From: an uncultured Saprospiraceae bacterium | GTDB lineage: Bacteria; Bacteroidota; Bacteroidia; Chitinophagales; Saprospiraceae | Assembly: GCA_937929835.1 (NCBI GenBank) | Contig: CALFUU010000012.1 | Span: 17,635-81,634 of the forward strand | Direction: 5' to 3' | DNA length: 64,000 nucleotides | Shown: positions 37,746 through 48,883 of the stretch, in pieces | Layout of the letters: every line of letters begins with the position of its first letter | Position numbering within the stretch: the first letter of the stretch is position 1 | Program-made: the position numbers and the translations under genes | The notes under the pieces: generated by a model | What the model was told of the DNA's origin: nothing | Seen by the model: the letters and a program-made list of their open reading frames with translations, nothing else | Databases searched by the model: none

Positions 37746-38522
37746 TTAATGGATAATGGCTGATATGCCAAAATCTCTCTGTAATATTCTTCTAAAACCT
37801 TCAGCCTCAGCCATCGTGTTAAATTCTCCCATCATCACCTTGTAGTGGGTCATATTTTCCACATACTCATTGATGACGATAATAGGCTCTATAAACACTT
37901 CTGATAATTCATTGACTTTTTTGAAAGCCTCTGAGTAGTCGGTATAATTAGCCACTTGAACCTTGTAATTGGTTCGGTTTTTCTCAGCAGAGAGGTAGTT
38001 GTTGTACATCTCATCCAAGCTTTTGTCATAAGATCTCTCCTCGGTAGGGCTGCTGTTGTAAGGGTAACTTACTGTCAACTCATGTCCATCAGAGTTAAGG
38101 TGGAAAGATAGTAGGCTGACCATAGAGTCAGAGCTTAGCGTTTTTTCGATACGATCCACCATTTTTCCAGCAGAGTTGAATATTAAGATAGTAGGTAACA
38201 TTCTTACAGAATATTGGCTTTTCAGCTCAGAACCTTCATCATTTTCGATGTCCATCTTAAGGGCCACATAATTGGTGTTCATAAGGTCTACGACGTCAGT
38301 ATTCTTAAAAGTTGTTTTATCCATCCATTTGCAAGGAGTACACCAGTCAGCATAGAACTCGACAAATAGTAGTTTTCCCTCGGAATTAGCTTTTGATAAG
38401 CCGCTTTCGAATGATCCTGTATGGAATTTGACATTGTTGTCTGGTGCATTATTGGCAGCAACACTCGTCAATGACAGGGCCAAGAAGAGTATGGCCATCG
38501 TGAAAGGAGTCAACAGTCTCAT
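37746..38522 (-). CDS. Secreted thioredoxin-like protein with C-terminal SPOR domain
   Basis: From the Met at 38522 (MRLLTPFTMAILFLALSLTS) it has a signal peptide and about 258 residues. An earlier frame start at 38612 adds a segment without signal character. Residues about 25-130 are a thioredoxin fold with the redox site EFYADWCTPCKWMDKTTF (CTPC) and cis-Pro loop VRMLPTILIF. The last 75 residues look like a SPOR domain in two halves: YKVQVANYTDYSEAFKKVNEL and HYKVMMGEFNTMAEAEGFRRIL. Thioredoxin domains of this form act in periplasmic disulfide chemistry; SPOR binds denuded peptidoglycan at septa. The fusion is unusual. Confidence 0.85.
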   Translation of the reverse strand: MRLLTPFTMAILFLALSLTSVAANNAPDNNVKFHTGSFESGLSKANSEGKLLFVEFYADWCTPCKWMDKTTFKNTDVVDLMNTNYVALKMDIENDEGSELKSQYSVRMLPTILIFNSAGKMVDRIEKTLSSDSMVSLLSFHLNSDGHELTVSYPYNSSPTEERSYDKSLDEMYNNYLSAEKNRTNYKVQVANYTDYSEAFKKVNELSEVFIEPIIVINEYVENMTHYKVMMGEFNTMAEAEGFRRILQRDFGISAIIH

Positions 38523-38788
38523 ATTAAAATAATTTATGATGTATAAAAAATTGAATTTCATTGGATTATGAAATACAAAAGTTGTTCCAAGCAGGTATAT
38601 TCTTTTGTCCATATGTTAAAATGACCCTTATTGATATATGTAAATAATTGATATACAGTTGTTTAGGAATTATCATTTTAATTAATATTTAATGCACCTC
38701 TCCTGCCCAGAGGCCTCGTCCTGGCTTATAAAGGTGGCGTTACGGGATATTATTCCTTTCTTTGCGGCATACCTACACGACCAACATT

Positions 38789-39778
38789 ATGAGTAATATA
38801 AGAGCCGCCATTACCGCAGTAGCGGGATATGTTCCCGAAGATGTTTTGACCAATAAAGACCTCGAAATGCTGGTCGATACCAATGATGAGTGGATTGTTA
38901 GCAGAACGGGAATAGAACAGCGACATATCCTCAAAGATCCCACAAAAGCGACCAGTGATATGGGAGTGGAGGCGATAAAGGTCTTACTAGAAAAGCGGGG
39001 TATAGGTCCAGAGGAAATTGATATGATAATAGTCGGTACGGTGACTGGTGATTATGTTTTTCCAGATACGGCCAATCTTATAGCGCATAAGATAGGGGCT
39101 ACAAATGCTTTTGGTTTCGATATTAATGCGGCCTGTTCTGGCTTCCTATTTAGCTTGACTACAGCCTCTAAATTTATCGAAACAGGCACTCATCAAAAAG
39201 TCTTGGTCGTCGGAGCTGATAAGATGTCTTCTATCATTAATTACGAAGATAGGACGACCTGTATACTCTTTGGAGATGGTGCGGGAGTGGTCTTGTTAGA
39301 GCCAGACACGACAGGTGGCGGCCTAGAAGATGCGTTACTCCGAGGTGATGGTAGTGGTGCCAATTATCTCTATCAGAAAGCAGGCGGGAGTCTTAATCCA
39401 CCCACGGCAGAAACTGTAGCAAGGAATGAGCACGCAGTCTACCAAGAAGGAAGAGTTGTATTTAAGGCTGCAATTAAGGGAATGTCTGAGAGCATAAGAG
39501 AGATATTGGCCAAGAACAACTTGAAGGCAGCGGACGTTGATTATCTCATAGCACACCAAGCCAACAAACGTATTATCCTTGGCGTGGCTGATATGTTAGA
39601 TTTCCCAAAAGAGAAGGTGCTCATCAATATAGAGAAATATGGCAATACGACTGCCGCTACCATACCGCTGTGCCTAAGAGATTTTGAATCTAAATTCAAA
39701 AAAGGAGACAGAATCCTATTGACAGCCTTTGGAGGAGGTTTTACTTGGGGTTCAATTATACTGAAATGGGCTTATTAG
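38789..39778 (+). CDS. fabH: 3-oxoacyl-ACP synthase III (FabH)
   Basis: Initiates fatty acid elongation by condensing acetyl- or branched acyl-CoA with malonyl-ACP. The catalytic triad is visible: Cys in DINAACSGFLFSL, His in YLIAHQANKRI and Asn in EKYGNTTAATIPL. N-terminus VAGYVPEDVLTNKDLE and DEWIVSRTGIEQRHI are typical. The start ATG at 38789 gives 329 residues, the usual length; the upstream in-frame start (38762) adds nine unrelated residues. First gene of fabH-efp-accB-accC. Confidence 0.96.
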   Translation: MSNIRAAITAVAGYVPEDVLTNKDLEMLVDTNDEWIVSRTGIEQRHILKDPTKATSDMGVEAIKVLLEKRGIGPEEIDMIIVGTVTGDYVFPDTANLIAHKIGATNAFGFDINAACSGFLFSLTTASKFIETGTHQKVLVVGADKMSSIINYEDRTTCILFGDGAGVVLLEPDTTGGGLEDALLRGDGSGANYLYQKAGGSLNPPTAETVARNEHAVYQEGRVVFKAAIKGMSESIREILAKNNLKAADVDYLIAHQANKRIILGVADMLDFPKEKVLINIEKYGNTTAATIPLCLRDFESKFKKGDRILLTAFGGGFTWGSIILKWAY

Positions 39779-39812
39779 TCCATTACCCGCTTATTTCTGC
39801 ATCTAATTTTCC

Positions 39813-39820
39813 TACTTTTG
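39813..39820 (+). promoter_or_regulatory. TAnnTTTG -7 element before efp
   Basis: TACTTTTG ends 22 bases before the efp ATG, so efp-accB-accC can be transcribed independently of fabH. Confidence 0.45.
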
Positions 39821-39842
39821 GAGCACATTAAAATCAAGCTAA

Positions 39843-40409
39843 ATGGCTAGTACATCAGATATAAAGAATGGACTCTGTATGAACTATAACCACGACGTAT
39901 TTAAAGTCGTAGAGTTTCTACACGTAAAACCAGGGAAAGGTCCAGCTTTTGTTAGAACTAAATTAAAGAGCCTCACTACGGGTAAGGTTATCGATAACAC
40001 CTTCCCTGCGGGTCACAAAATAGACGTTGTTAGAGTAGAGAGAAGGACCTACCAGTTTCTGTACAAAGAAGGCGATGACTTCAATTTTATGAATACAGAA
40101 ACCTATGAGCAAGTAATGATAGAGGGCAAGATGATCGATAATGGCGATCTGCTCAAGGATGGGCAGAACGTTGAGATACTCTTCCATTCAGAAAATGAGA
40201 CGCCACTGACTATAGATTTGCCTCAGTACATTACCCTAGAAATCACCTACACAGAGCCAGGTGTCAAAGGCAATACAGCAACCAATGCGAGTAAGCCTGC
40301 GACAACTGAGACCGGTGCTGAAATAAAAGTTCCTATGTTTATCAATGAGGGAGATCTGATCAAGATTGATACAGCAACTCGTGGATATGTTGAAAGAGTA
40401 AAAAAATAA
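39843..40409 (+). CDS. efp: Translation elongation factor P
   Basis: This 188-residue factor relieves ribosome stalling at polyproline. The domain I loop HVKPGKGPAFVRTKLKSL carries the lysine (KPGKGPA) that is modified in many species; domains II/III include TFPAGHKIDVV and TYTEPGVKGNTATNASKPA, ending in the C-terminal signature GDLIKIDTATRGYVERV. It lies between fabH and accB, with 3 bases to accB. Confidence 0.97.
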   Translation: MASTSDIKNGLCMNYNHDVFKVVEFLHVKPGKGPAFVRTKLKSLTTGKVIDNTFPAGHKIDVVRVERRTYQFLYKEGDDFNFMNTETYEQVMIEGKMIDNGDLLKDGQNVEILFHSENETPLTIDLPQYITLEITYTEPGVKGNTATNASKPATTETGAEIKVPMFINEGDLIKIDTATRGYVERVKK

Positions 40410-40412
40410 AAG

Positions 40413-40913
40413 ATGGCAATGACTTACAAAGAAATCAAAGAACTCCTAGAAATAGTAGGAGAGTCTGATCTAGCAGAATTCAAGCTGAAGGATGGAGACT
40501 TTGAGGTGTCTATCAGAACAGGTTCTTATAGTAAGGTCAAGATGACCTCACAGCCAATGATGGCAGCACCAGCGATGACTGCCCAGCCTATCCAGCAAGT
40601 AGCAGCCTCAGCACCGGCTAGCGCAGCACCTGCAGCGCAACCTGCAGCAGAAGCTGATTCTACGGAAGGCTTGTTAGAAGTAAAATCTCCCATAGTGGGC
40701 ACATTTTATAGGTCTGCATCCCCCGACAAACCGGCATTTGTATCTATCGGTGATACGATCTCAGAAGGTTCTGTCGTCTGTATTGTAGAAGCCATGAAAC
40801 TTTTTAATGAAATCGAAAGCGAGGTTGCTGGTAAGATAGTCAAGGTCCTTGTCGAAGATGCTTCTCCTGTCGAGTATGATCAGGTATTATTCTTGGTAGA
40901 CCCTAAAGGGTAG
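40413..40913 (+). CDS. accB: Acetyl-CoA carboxylase biotin carboxyl carrier protein
   Basis: This 166-residue protein. The N-terminal segment [23 protein letters not shown] is typical, then an Ala/Pro/Gln-rich flexible linker (about 48-85), and the biotinyl domain (about 88-166) with the biotinylation motif [11 protein letters not shown]. It carries CO2 from AccC to the carboxyltransferase. It lies 3 bases after efp and 24 before accC. Confidence 0.97.
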   Translation: MAMTYKEIKELLEIVGESDLAEFKLKDGDFEVSIRTGSYSKVKMTSQPMMAAPAMTAQPIQQVAASAPASAAPAAQPAAEADSTEGLLEVKSPIVGTFYRSASPDKPAFVSIGDTISEGSVVCIVEAMKLFNEIESEVAGKIVKVLVEDASPVEYDQVLFLVDPKG

Positions 40914-40937
40914 ATCGAGCACATCAAATCCCCACTT

Positions 40938-42281
40938 ATGTTCAAAAAAGTACTCATAGCTAACCGCGGTGAAATTGCCTTACGCGTTATTAGAACCTGT
41001 AAGGAAATGGGCATCAGAACGGTCGCAATATATAGCACGGCAGACAAAGAAAGCCTGCACGTAAGATTTGCTGATGAGGCCGTCTGTATAGGGCCACCAT
41101 CCTCTACAGATTCTTATCTCAATATTCCTAGGATTATGGCTGCTGTCGAGATTACCAACGCGGATGCGGTACATCCCGGATATGGTTTCTTATCAGAGAA
41201 TGCTGGATTTGCCGAAGTCTGTGAGCAGTATGGAATTAAGTTTATAGGTCCCTCTGCCGCTATGATCAATGCAATGGGTGATAAGATCACAGCCAAGGAG
41301 ACAATGATTAAGGCTAAGGTGCCAGTTGTACCTGGTTCAGATGGTGCAGTTACAGATGTCAAAAAAGGACTCGTAGATGCTAAGCGTATAGGTTATCCTG
41401 TTATACTAAAGGCTACTGCTGGCGGTGGTGGTAAAGGTATGCGTATCGTTAATGGTCCAGAAGAATTTGCAGAGCAACTTGAAAAAGCACAGATAGAAGC
41501 CGGTGCCGCCTTCGGTAATGATGCCATGTATATGGAAAAGTTTGTAGAAGAACCACGCCATATAGAGATTCAAGTAATAGGAGATCGGTATGGAAACGTA
41601 GCGCATCTGTCAGAGAGAGATTGCTCAGTACAGCGAAGACATCAAAAGTTAGTAGAGGAATCCCCTTCTCCATTTATGGATCAGAAACTGAGAACCAAAA
41701 TGGGTAAGGCAGCCATAGCAGCAGCAGCGGCCATCAATTACGAAGGTGTAGGGACAGTAGAGTTTCTCGTGGATAAGCATCGTAAGTTCTACTTTATGGA
41801 GATGAATACGAGAATCCAAGTAGAGCACACGGTCACAGAAGAAGTGATCAATAGAGATCTGATCAAAGAACAAATAAAAGTAGCTGCGGGGGAAGCCATT
41901 TCTGGAAAGAACTATTTTCCTACTTGCCACGCTATAGAAGTCCGTATCAATGCGGAAGACCCGTATAATGACTTCCGACCTAGCCCAGGGCACATCACCT
42001 CATTTCATAGTCCTAAAGGCCACGGTGTCCGAGTGGATACCCACGCCTATGCAGGTTACAGTGTACCGCCATATTATGACTCTATGATAGCTAAGCTGAT
42101 ATGCAAGGCTGAGACACGAGAGGAATGTATCAAGAAGATGTCTCGAGCACTTGATGAGTTTGTCATCGAAGGTATCAAGACTACTGTTCCCTTACACATA
42201 CAATTAATGAAAGATGAGCGATTCAAGAGTGGTGATGTAACAACTAAGTTTCTCGAGGATTTTGATCTAAAACCTCTCTAG
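40938..42281 (+). CDS. accC: Acetyl-CoA carboxylase biotin carboxylase subunit
   Basis: This 447-residue ATP-grasp enzyme carboxylates the biotin on AccB. Signatures: [20 protein letters not shown] at the start, the ATP loop [27 protein letters not shown] and the [15 protein letters not shown] catalytic segment. Full length. Together with accB and fabH this forms a fatty-acid initiation cluster; carboxyltransferase genes are not in the window. Confidence 0.98.
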   Translation: MFKKVLIANRGEIALRVIRTCKEMGIRTVAIYSTADKESLHVRFADEAVCIGPPSSTDSYLNIPRIMAAVEITNADAVHPGYGFLSENAGFAEVCEQYGIKFIGPSAAMINAMGDKITAKETMIKAKVPVVPGSDGAVTDVKKGLVDAKRIGYPVILKATAGGGGKGMRIVNGPEEFAEQLEKAQIEAGAAFGNDAMYMEKFVEEPRHIEIQVIGDRYGNVAHLSERDCSVQRRHQKLVEESPSPFMDQKLRTKMGKAAIAAAAAINYEGVGTVEFLVDKHRKFYFMEMNTRIQVEHTVTEEVINRDLIKEQIKVAAGEAISGKNYFPTCHAIEVRINAEDPYNDFRPSPGHITSFHSPKGHGVRVDTHAYAGYSVPPYYDSMIAKLICKAETREECIKKMSRALDEFVIEGIKTTVPLHIQLMKDERFKSGDVTTKFLEDFDLKPL

Positions 42282-42352
42282 GTCTAAGGAAATAAAAAGA
42301 GTTTCTTATCTGTTTGTATAGGGGCCTCTTGTGGGTTTTTTAGAACTACCAG

Positions 42353-44140
42353 ATGAAGGATTTTAAGACATTACTCCAGCTTATGGCGCCTTACAAAACT
42401 AAGGTGACGATGAGCTTGGTCTGTCACCTGTTGATGGCTGTCTTTACGATCATTTCTATCCCTTTGATTATTCCTTTTTTTCACTTTCTATTCAGCACAA
42501 CACCAGAAGCGGTACCTCGACCAGATTCAGTTTTTGATCTAGTAGGGTGGATGGAATATTACTTTCTAGCGCTTATAGAAACGAGAGGTCAGCAGACTGC
42601 TTTGCTCTTTATTTGTGGATTGATGGTCCTCACATTTTTCTTTAAGAATGCCTTTCGGTATCTCGGTATGTGGTTTATGATTCCTGTAAGGAGCCACATC
42701 GTTTCGGATTTGAGGATGGGTCTCTATGAGAATTATCTGATTTCTAGTTTTGATCATAAAAAGGTCAAGAGGGGAGACTTATTGACTAGAATGACGGCAG
42801 ATGTGCAGGAGGTGGAGTTTAGTATTTTGCGATTTGTACAGACGTTCTTCAAGGCACCTCTTGTTATTATATGTAGCATCTTATTGATGTTGAGTATCCA
42901 TAAAGGATTAACTCTTTTTGTTTTCATCCTTATGCTTTTTACAGTGCTTGTGATTGGGACCCTATCTCGAACACTGAAAAAAAGTTCTACACGTCTTCAG
43001 AGTACCTTGGGTGGATTGACAGGGGTGGTCGATGAGACCTTAGATGGTGCTCTAGTCCTCAGGGTATTTCGGGTTATGGATAGATGGAAGCAGAAGTTTT
43101 CCGCTTATAACTCAGCCTATAAAAAGGACTTTGATACGGTGACTAGGAGACAAGAGTTGTCATCACCTTTGTCAGAGTTTTTGGGAGTTTCTGTGGTGGT
43201 TGTTTTATTGTGGTATGGTGCACACCTTGTGTTCAGAGATGAATTAATACCAGAAGCGTTTTTTGCCTTCGTCTTTGCTTTTTATCATGTCATAGAGCCT
43301 CTAAAGTCTTTTTCTACTGCTATCTACAATATGAAAAAGGGCAGCGCTTCCTTAGATAGAATATTGGAATTTGATCAAAATAAAAAAGAGCCTATCAATG
43401 GTACGCCATTCCAGTTTGATAAGTATATAGAGTTTGATAAGGTTTCGTTTTCTTATGAGGGGCGGACTGTATTAAGTGAAGTATCCTTTAGGATTAATAA
43501 GGGAGAAAAGATTGCGATCGTAGGTGATACGGGCTCAGGGAAGTCTACGCTGATTGCACTCCTTCTTAAAGTTGTACAACCTAGTTCTGGTAAGATATTG
43601 ATTGACGGACAGGATTTGAGTTTTATAGATACTAGCAGTTTGTATAGCCAAGTTGGCGTAGTGACCCAGTTACCCTTTGTGTTTAACGGCTCACTAAAAG
43701 ATAATATAATAATCGGTAGACGCGGCGTCACAGATGAGCGCATTATGCAGGCTGTAGTTATGGCTGGATTGGAAGATTATGTGCAGTCGCAGGCTGACAG
43801 ACTTGAGGTGGCCTTGGTAGATAGAGGAGAGAATCTCAGCGGAGGGGAGCGACAAAGGTTGACAATTGCTAGAGCACTCATAGAAAATCCAGACCTGTTG
43901 ATTTTTGATGAGCCTACTTCAGCATTAGATCCTGTCGCTGAAGCTAAGGTGACCTCTGCGATACAGGGCGCACTCAAGGATAGAACGGCCATTATTATTG
44001 CCCACAAGATTTCTACAATTAGGTATGCTGATAACATTTTCTTTTTGAAGGGAGGTAAAATTTCTGAATCAGGAACGCATCAAGAACTGGTCACACAAGA
44101 CGGTGCCTATAATACCTATGTCAATCTCGGTCAAGAATGA
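42353..44140 (+). CDS. MsbA-like ABC exporter (fused TM and ATPase)
   Basis: This 595-residue half-transporter has six helices in residues 1-330 and an ATPase domain with Walker A GDTGSGKST, signature LSGGERQRLTIARAL, Walker B LLIFDEPTSALD and H-loop IIAHKIST. Such exporters flip lipid A, lipids or drugs; MsbA-like is the conservative call. The stop is inside ATGATG at the start of the next gene (4-base overlap), which links it to a T9SS cargo gene. Confidence 0.93.
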   Translation: MKDFKTLLQLMAPYKTKVTMSLVCHLLMAVFTIISIPLIIPFFHFLFSTTPEAVPRPDSVFDLVGWMEYYFLALIETRGQQTALLFICGLMVLTFFFKNAFRYLGMWFMIPVRSHIVSDLRMGLYENYLISSFDHKKVKRGDLLTRMTADVQEVEFSILRFVQTFFKAPLVIICSILLMLSIHKGLTLFVFILMLFTVLVIGTLSRTLKKSSTRLQSTLGGLTGVVDETLDGALVLRVFRVMDRWKQKFSAYNSAYKKDFDTVTRRQELSSPLSEFLGVSVVVVLLWYGAHLVFRDELIPEAFFAFVFAFYHVIEPLKSFSTAIYNMKKGSASLDRILEFDQNKKEPINGTPFQFDKYIEFDKVSFSYEGRTVLSEVSFRINKGEKIAIVGDTGSGKSTLIALLLKVVQPSSGKILIDGQDLSFIDTSSLYSQVGVVTQLPFVFNGSLKDNIIIGRRGVTDERIMQAVVMAGLEDYVQSQADRLEVALVDRGENLSGGERQRLTIARALIENPDLLIFDEPTSALDPVAEAKVTSAIQGALKDRTAIIIAHKISTIRYADNIFFLKGGKISESGTHQELVTQDGAYNTYVNLGQE

Positions 44141-45204
44141 TGGTTCGGTTATGCATATCAATTGTCCTGAGTTGGTTGAGCTTTCTAGTTTCTGCTCAGG
44201 ACGATTTACATCTTAAAGTTGGAGATGTTTTCTATGACTATTCCACCAAGTTGAGTTCTGAAGTGGAGCCTATCAGTGATTTGCGTTTTATGGATTACGA
44301 TATTCACTGCGTCGAAAAGACTGAGATCATCGAATCACAAATACCTAAGGTTGATTTTCAGTTGACCACCGGTAATAAGAAGTGGCTGCTTGGTGTGGCT
44401 GATAATATGATCTTATGGAAAGGGATTGAGGGTCCAGATCCTTACTTAGGCGTAGACAAATATTTTCAATTTAAGGAAGGTGTACCTGTGTATAACTTAA
44501 ATGAGCCTAGCGACTTTGATCGTGATGGGCAACTGAATATTTATTTCGAATATAAAATTGATGAGTTGCCTGACAATGTTGGAGTATGGGCGACTTTGAT
44601 GGAATACTCTAAGCTAAAGGTTAAAGTCCAAGTTAATTATAATACGGCGTATCTTGGATTTCACCAACAAGCTTTTACTGAAGTAATTATGCATGAATTG
44701 CTAAGTGAAGTTAGCTTCAGCGTTATAAATTATCAAGCCAAAATGCTCGATGAGTGGGTAGATGTCGTTCCTGATGCTCACCCTTCCTTGATGGATATCT
44801 TTGCGCCCATTACGATGAGCGAAAAAAGGCTAGCAGATGTGCACAACCCGCTTGGTAGCGTCATCTATAGAAGTTCTCCTGAGACTGAGGTTGTTTTTAG
44901 AAGTATGACCTCTCTTCAGAATCTACCCGAATGTGACGACTCGGATAATCAGATCTACGTATATCCTAATCCTAGTTTTGGAGATATTACAATAAGGATG
45001 GACAACAATGGTTACGGGCCTTATACTTTTGAATTATTCAATGTCGTAGGACATCCTGTACGCAAAGAAACGTTATCTGGTGCATCCATTATTCATGCTA
45101 CCTATGATCTTGGATATCTGGAGAAAGGCATCTACCTCTATAGTATCAAAGATAGCCGCGGCGCTTATCTGCAAACCAAACGGTTGATTATTGTAAAGCG
45201 CTAG
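44137..45204 (+). CDS. Secreted protein with T9SS type A sorting domain
   Basis: This 355-residue protein has a signal peptide (VRLCISIVLSWLSFLVSAQ, about 1-21). The body (about 22-265) matches no family I recognise. It has many acidic/aromatic beta-type strands and short calcium-site-like runs (DFDRDGQLN). The C-terminal about 80 residues are a T9SS type A domain: YVYPNPSFGDITIRM, YTFELFNVVGHPV, LEKGIYLYSI and a basic KRLIIVKR end. Probable client of the T9SS. Translationally coupled to the ABC exporter and convergent, one base apart, with the DUF3667 gene. Confidence 0.87.
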   Translation: MMVRLCISIVLSWLSFLVSAQDDLHLKVGDVFYDYSTKLSSEVEPISDLRFMDYDIHCVEKTEIIESQIPKVDFQLTTGNKKWLLGVADNMILWKGIEGPDPYLGVDKYFQFKEGVPVYNLNEPSDFDRDGQLNIYFEYKIDELPDNVGVWATLMEYSKLKVKVQVNYNTAYLGFHQQAFTEVIMHELLSEVSFSVINYQAKMLDEWVDVVPDAHPSLMDIFAPITMSEKRLADVHNPLGSVIYRSSPETEVVFRSMTSLQNLPECDDSDNQIYVYPNPSFGDITIRMDNNGYGPYTFELFNVVGHPVRKETLSGASIIHATYDLGYLEKGIYLYSIKDSRGAYLQTKRLIIVKR

Positions 45205-45205
45205 C

Positions 45206-46381
45206 TTAGAGGAGTACTCCAGATAGGACTAAGATAAAAAGTAGGCAACTACTCAGAATAAAAACATAGGACATTAAGCCTACACACATTTTAATTAGAG
45301 TTTTGAAACGGGATTGCTTGTAAAAATTGCGCAGGGACTTATACATATAGATTAGCGACAATAGAAACCATACCCCCAAGAACCAACCTGATGCTATTGT
45401 ATCAGGCTTAATTTTACCGATAATAATAAAAATGACTCCCAGTAATAGAAGTCTAGTGTGTGCATTGACCTGAAGTATAAAATGTTCTGCGTAATGGATA
45501 CTATGCCGCCAATAAAGTAGGTAGAATATAAAAGACATTAATAAGACGATTAAGATGATCGCCCAGGTGCCATTTCCTATGAAAAAGGTGACAGACGATT
45601 GTAAGTCTTTAATTATTTTTTGCGACTGAACGAGAAATAATTCCTTGTACCATAAGCCATTACCATATTTCTGTTTCAACTTGTCTGGGGACAACTTAAA
45701 TAGGTCTATGGCCGGTATTTCATTGATTAGAGTAGCATTGAAGCTGCCCCCGTCGTAGTAAAACTCATTATTGGGGTTTACTTCAGATTCTTCTTTTCTA
45801 TTTTCTATTTCATCTTGGACTACTTCTTCTTCTGGCGGGAGGGTGTCCTTTCGGTCATAATTTTCCCATCCTTCTTTGAAACCACCTGCAATGCTTGTAG
45901 TGTCATTTTCCGTAGGGTCATCAATAATGTCTTCCTTTTTTTTGAATATGATAGCCTTAAAGTTTAAAGTGGAATCGCGAAGGACTTCGTGTTCTAGTGC
46001 CAGGGTGTCGTAGTTGTTGAGATAATGTTCTTTCCAGATATTTTTTTCTTGTGTAGAAGAGACTTCTCTGAGTGAGGAGAGGCTTTCCCTAATTTGCATC
46101 AGGAATAAGGTAAAGAAACTAAATAAGACAACTAAGAATATCCTAAGGGGATGGTAGTAGATGACCCGCTTCCCAGCTATAAAGGCTAGACTGAGCTTAG
46201 CTGGTATCCAGATGTCTTTTAAGGAATTCCATATCTTGTTTTCTAGGTTGAAAAGATTGGAAAAGAAGTCCTTAACTAGAGAGCTGAACCGGAGTTTATT
46301 AAACTTTGTCTTCTGCCCGCACTGGCGGCAGTGCTTATCCTCTGAGGAGAAGGGGTGATCACAGTTAAGACATTTTTTCAT
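45206..46381 (-). CDS. DUF3667 zinc-ribbon membrane protein
   Basis: This 391-residue protein begins with a zinc ribbon, CLNCDHPF and CRQCGQKT (Cys4, residues 4-22), followed by FSSLVKDFFSNLFNLENK and a first helix, the standard DUF3667 opening in Bacteroidota. Four more hydrophobic helices lie toward the C-terminus (about 265-390); between them is a long acidic/Glu-rich soluble loop (about 110-235). Function unknown. Confidence 0.85.
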   Translation of the reverse strand: MKKCLNCDHPFSSEDKHCRQCGQKTKFNKLRFSSLVKDFFSNLFNLENKIWNSLKDIWIPAKLSLAFIAGKRVIYYHPLRIFLVVLFSFFTLFLMQIRESLSSLREVSSTQEKNIWKEHYLNNYDTLALEHEVLRDSTLNFKAIIFKKKEDIIDDPTENDTTSIAGGFKEGWENYDRKDTLPPEEEVVQDEIENRKEESEVNPNNEFYYDGGSFNATLINEIPAIDLFKLSPDKLKQKYGNGLWYKELFLVQSQKIIKDLQSSVTFFIGNGTWAIILIVLLMSFIFYLLYWRHSIHYAEHFILQVNAHTRLLLLGVIFIIIGKIKPDTIASGWFLGVWFLLSLIYMYKSLRNFYKQSRFKTLIKMCVGLMSYVFILSSCLLFILVLSGVLL

Positions 46382-46382
46382 A

Positions 46383-46400
46383 GACTATTCTAAAATAGTC
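46383..46400. repeat. GACTATT-N4-AATAGTC inverted repeat
   Basis: A perfect 7-bp palindrome immediately upstream of the DUF3667 start and next to the groL terminator. It may be an operator or part of the termination structure. Confidence 0.3.
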
Positions 46401-46420
46401 ATTTCCCTTATCATAAAAAT

Positions 46421-46450
46421 AAAAAAGCCGCCTCCAAAAAGGAAGCGGCT
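46421..46450 (-). terminator. Terminator of groS-groL
   Basis: AGCCGCCTCC (46426-46435) and GGAAGCGGCT (46441-46450) pair with one mismatch and a 5-base loop; the minus-strand T-rich tail (46425 down) follows. It lies 24 bases after the groL stop. Confidence 0.93.
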
Positions 46451-46473
46451 TCGTATTTCTGAGCGTAAAGGGT

Positions 46474-48120
<1,647 letters not shown>

Positions 48121-48152
48121 TTATAGTTAATAAAAAAATAAGGATGAGAATA

Positions 48153-48416
48153 TTATAGAATGACTAGGATGTCATCTTCTCTCATTATAAGATAGTCTTC
48201 GCCCTTGTAGTTCATTTCTTGACCTGCGTACTTACCGTAAAGAACTTTGTCTCCTTTCTTCACAGTCATAGCAACATCATCTTTACCTGGACCTACAGCG
48301 ATGACTTCTCCTTTTTGAGGTTTTTCTTTTGCTGTGTCGGGCATAATAATACCACTCTTGGTCTTTGTCTCAGCCTTTGCCGGCTTCACGACGACTCTAT
48401 CGTTAATAGGCTTCAT
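48153..48416 (-). CDS. groS: Co-chaperonin GroES
   Basis: This 87-residue GroES is slightly short compared with the usual 92-97. The start [17 protein letters not shown] and the mobile loop [18 protein letters not shown] are typical, as is the [14 protein letters not shown] end. No CIRCE element is visible upstream, so HrcA control is not supported. Confidence 0.97.
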   Translation of the reverse strand: MKPINDRVVVKPAKAETKTKSGIIMPDTAKEKPQKGEVIAVGPGKDDVAMTVKKGDKVLYGKYAGQEMNYKGEDYLIMREDDILVIL

Positions 48417-48581
48417 ATTACTGTTGTTAGATTTTAAAAAATGAAAAAACTTGTATTTGAAAAACTATAGTGTATCACGAAGTGTGCCATCAGCAGAAAC
48501 GTGACATATTTTCAGAATATTGAAGATGCATAAGTTATTAAAGGCGGAACATATGCCAAAATAGGTGCTACAAGTAGACAA

Positions 48582-48598
48582 TTTGGCAAGGTGCCAAA
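48582..48598 (-). terminator. Weak hairpin after secG
   Basis: TTTGGCA (48582-48588) and TGCCAAA (48592-48598) form a perfect 7-bp stem with a 3-base loop, 13 bases after the secG stop. The following T-tract is poor, so it may be a partial terminator or an RNA-processing hairpin. Confidence 0.5.
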
Positions 48599-48610
48599 CC
48601 CTTCTAACAT

Positions 48611-48883
48611 CTATCCTTGTGATTGTAAAGGAATCTCTCCTCCACTTATAGAGCTATTCGTTACGATGATTGCAGTTAGGATGCATAACACGAATAGGGT
48701 AGTCGCTAGCCCCCAAGTTAATTTCTCAACGAAATCTGTAGATCTGGCGGCACCGAAAACCTGATTAGCACCTTGACCACCAAAGGTAGAGTCAACTCCA
48801 CCGCCTTTAGGATTTTGGATAAGTACTACTGCCATCAATAAAAGGCCATTTAAACCAATGAGTATCGTTAACGCCGTGATCAT
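48611..48883 (-). CDS. secG: Preprotein translocase subunit SecG
   Basis: This 90-residue inner-membrane subunit has two helices (about 3-22 and 55-75) around the family core VVLIQNPKGGGVDSTFGGQGANQVFGA. The start ATG overlaps the upstream stop (ATGA), so translation is coupled to the Lys-rich protein. Confidence 0.96.
   Translation of the reverse strand: MITALTILIGLNGLLLMAVVLIQNPKGGGVDSTFGGQGANQVFGAARSTDFVEKLTWGLATTLFVLCILTAIIVTNSSISGGEIPLQSQG

Noticed and set aside
38523..38612. Extended N-terminus of the thioredoxin-SPOR protein from 38612
   Set aside because: The extra 30 residues lack signal-peptide features, while the Met at 38522 opens a standard one.
48417..48610. CIRCE element upstream of groS
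   Set aside because: No TTAGCACTC-N9-GAGTGCTAA or near match was found on either strand.
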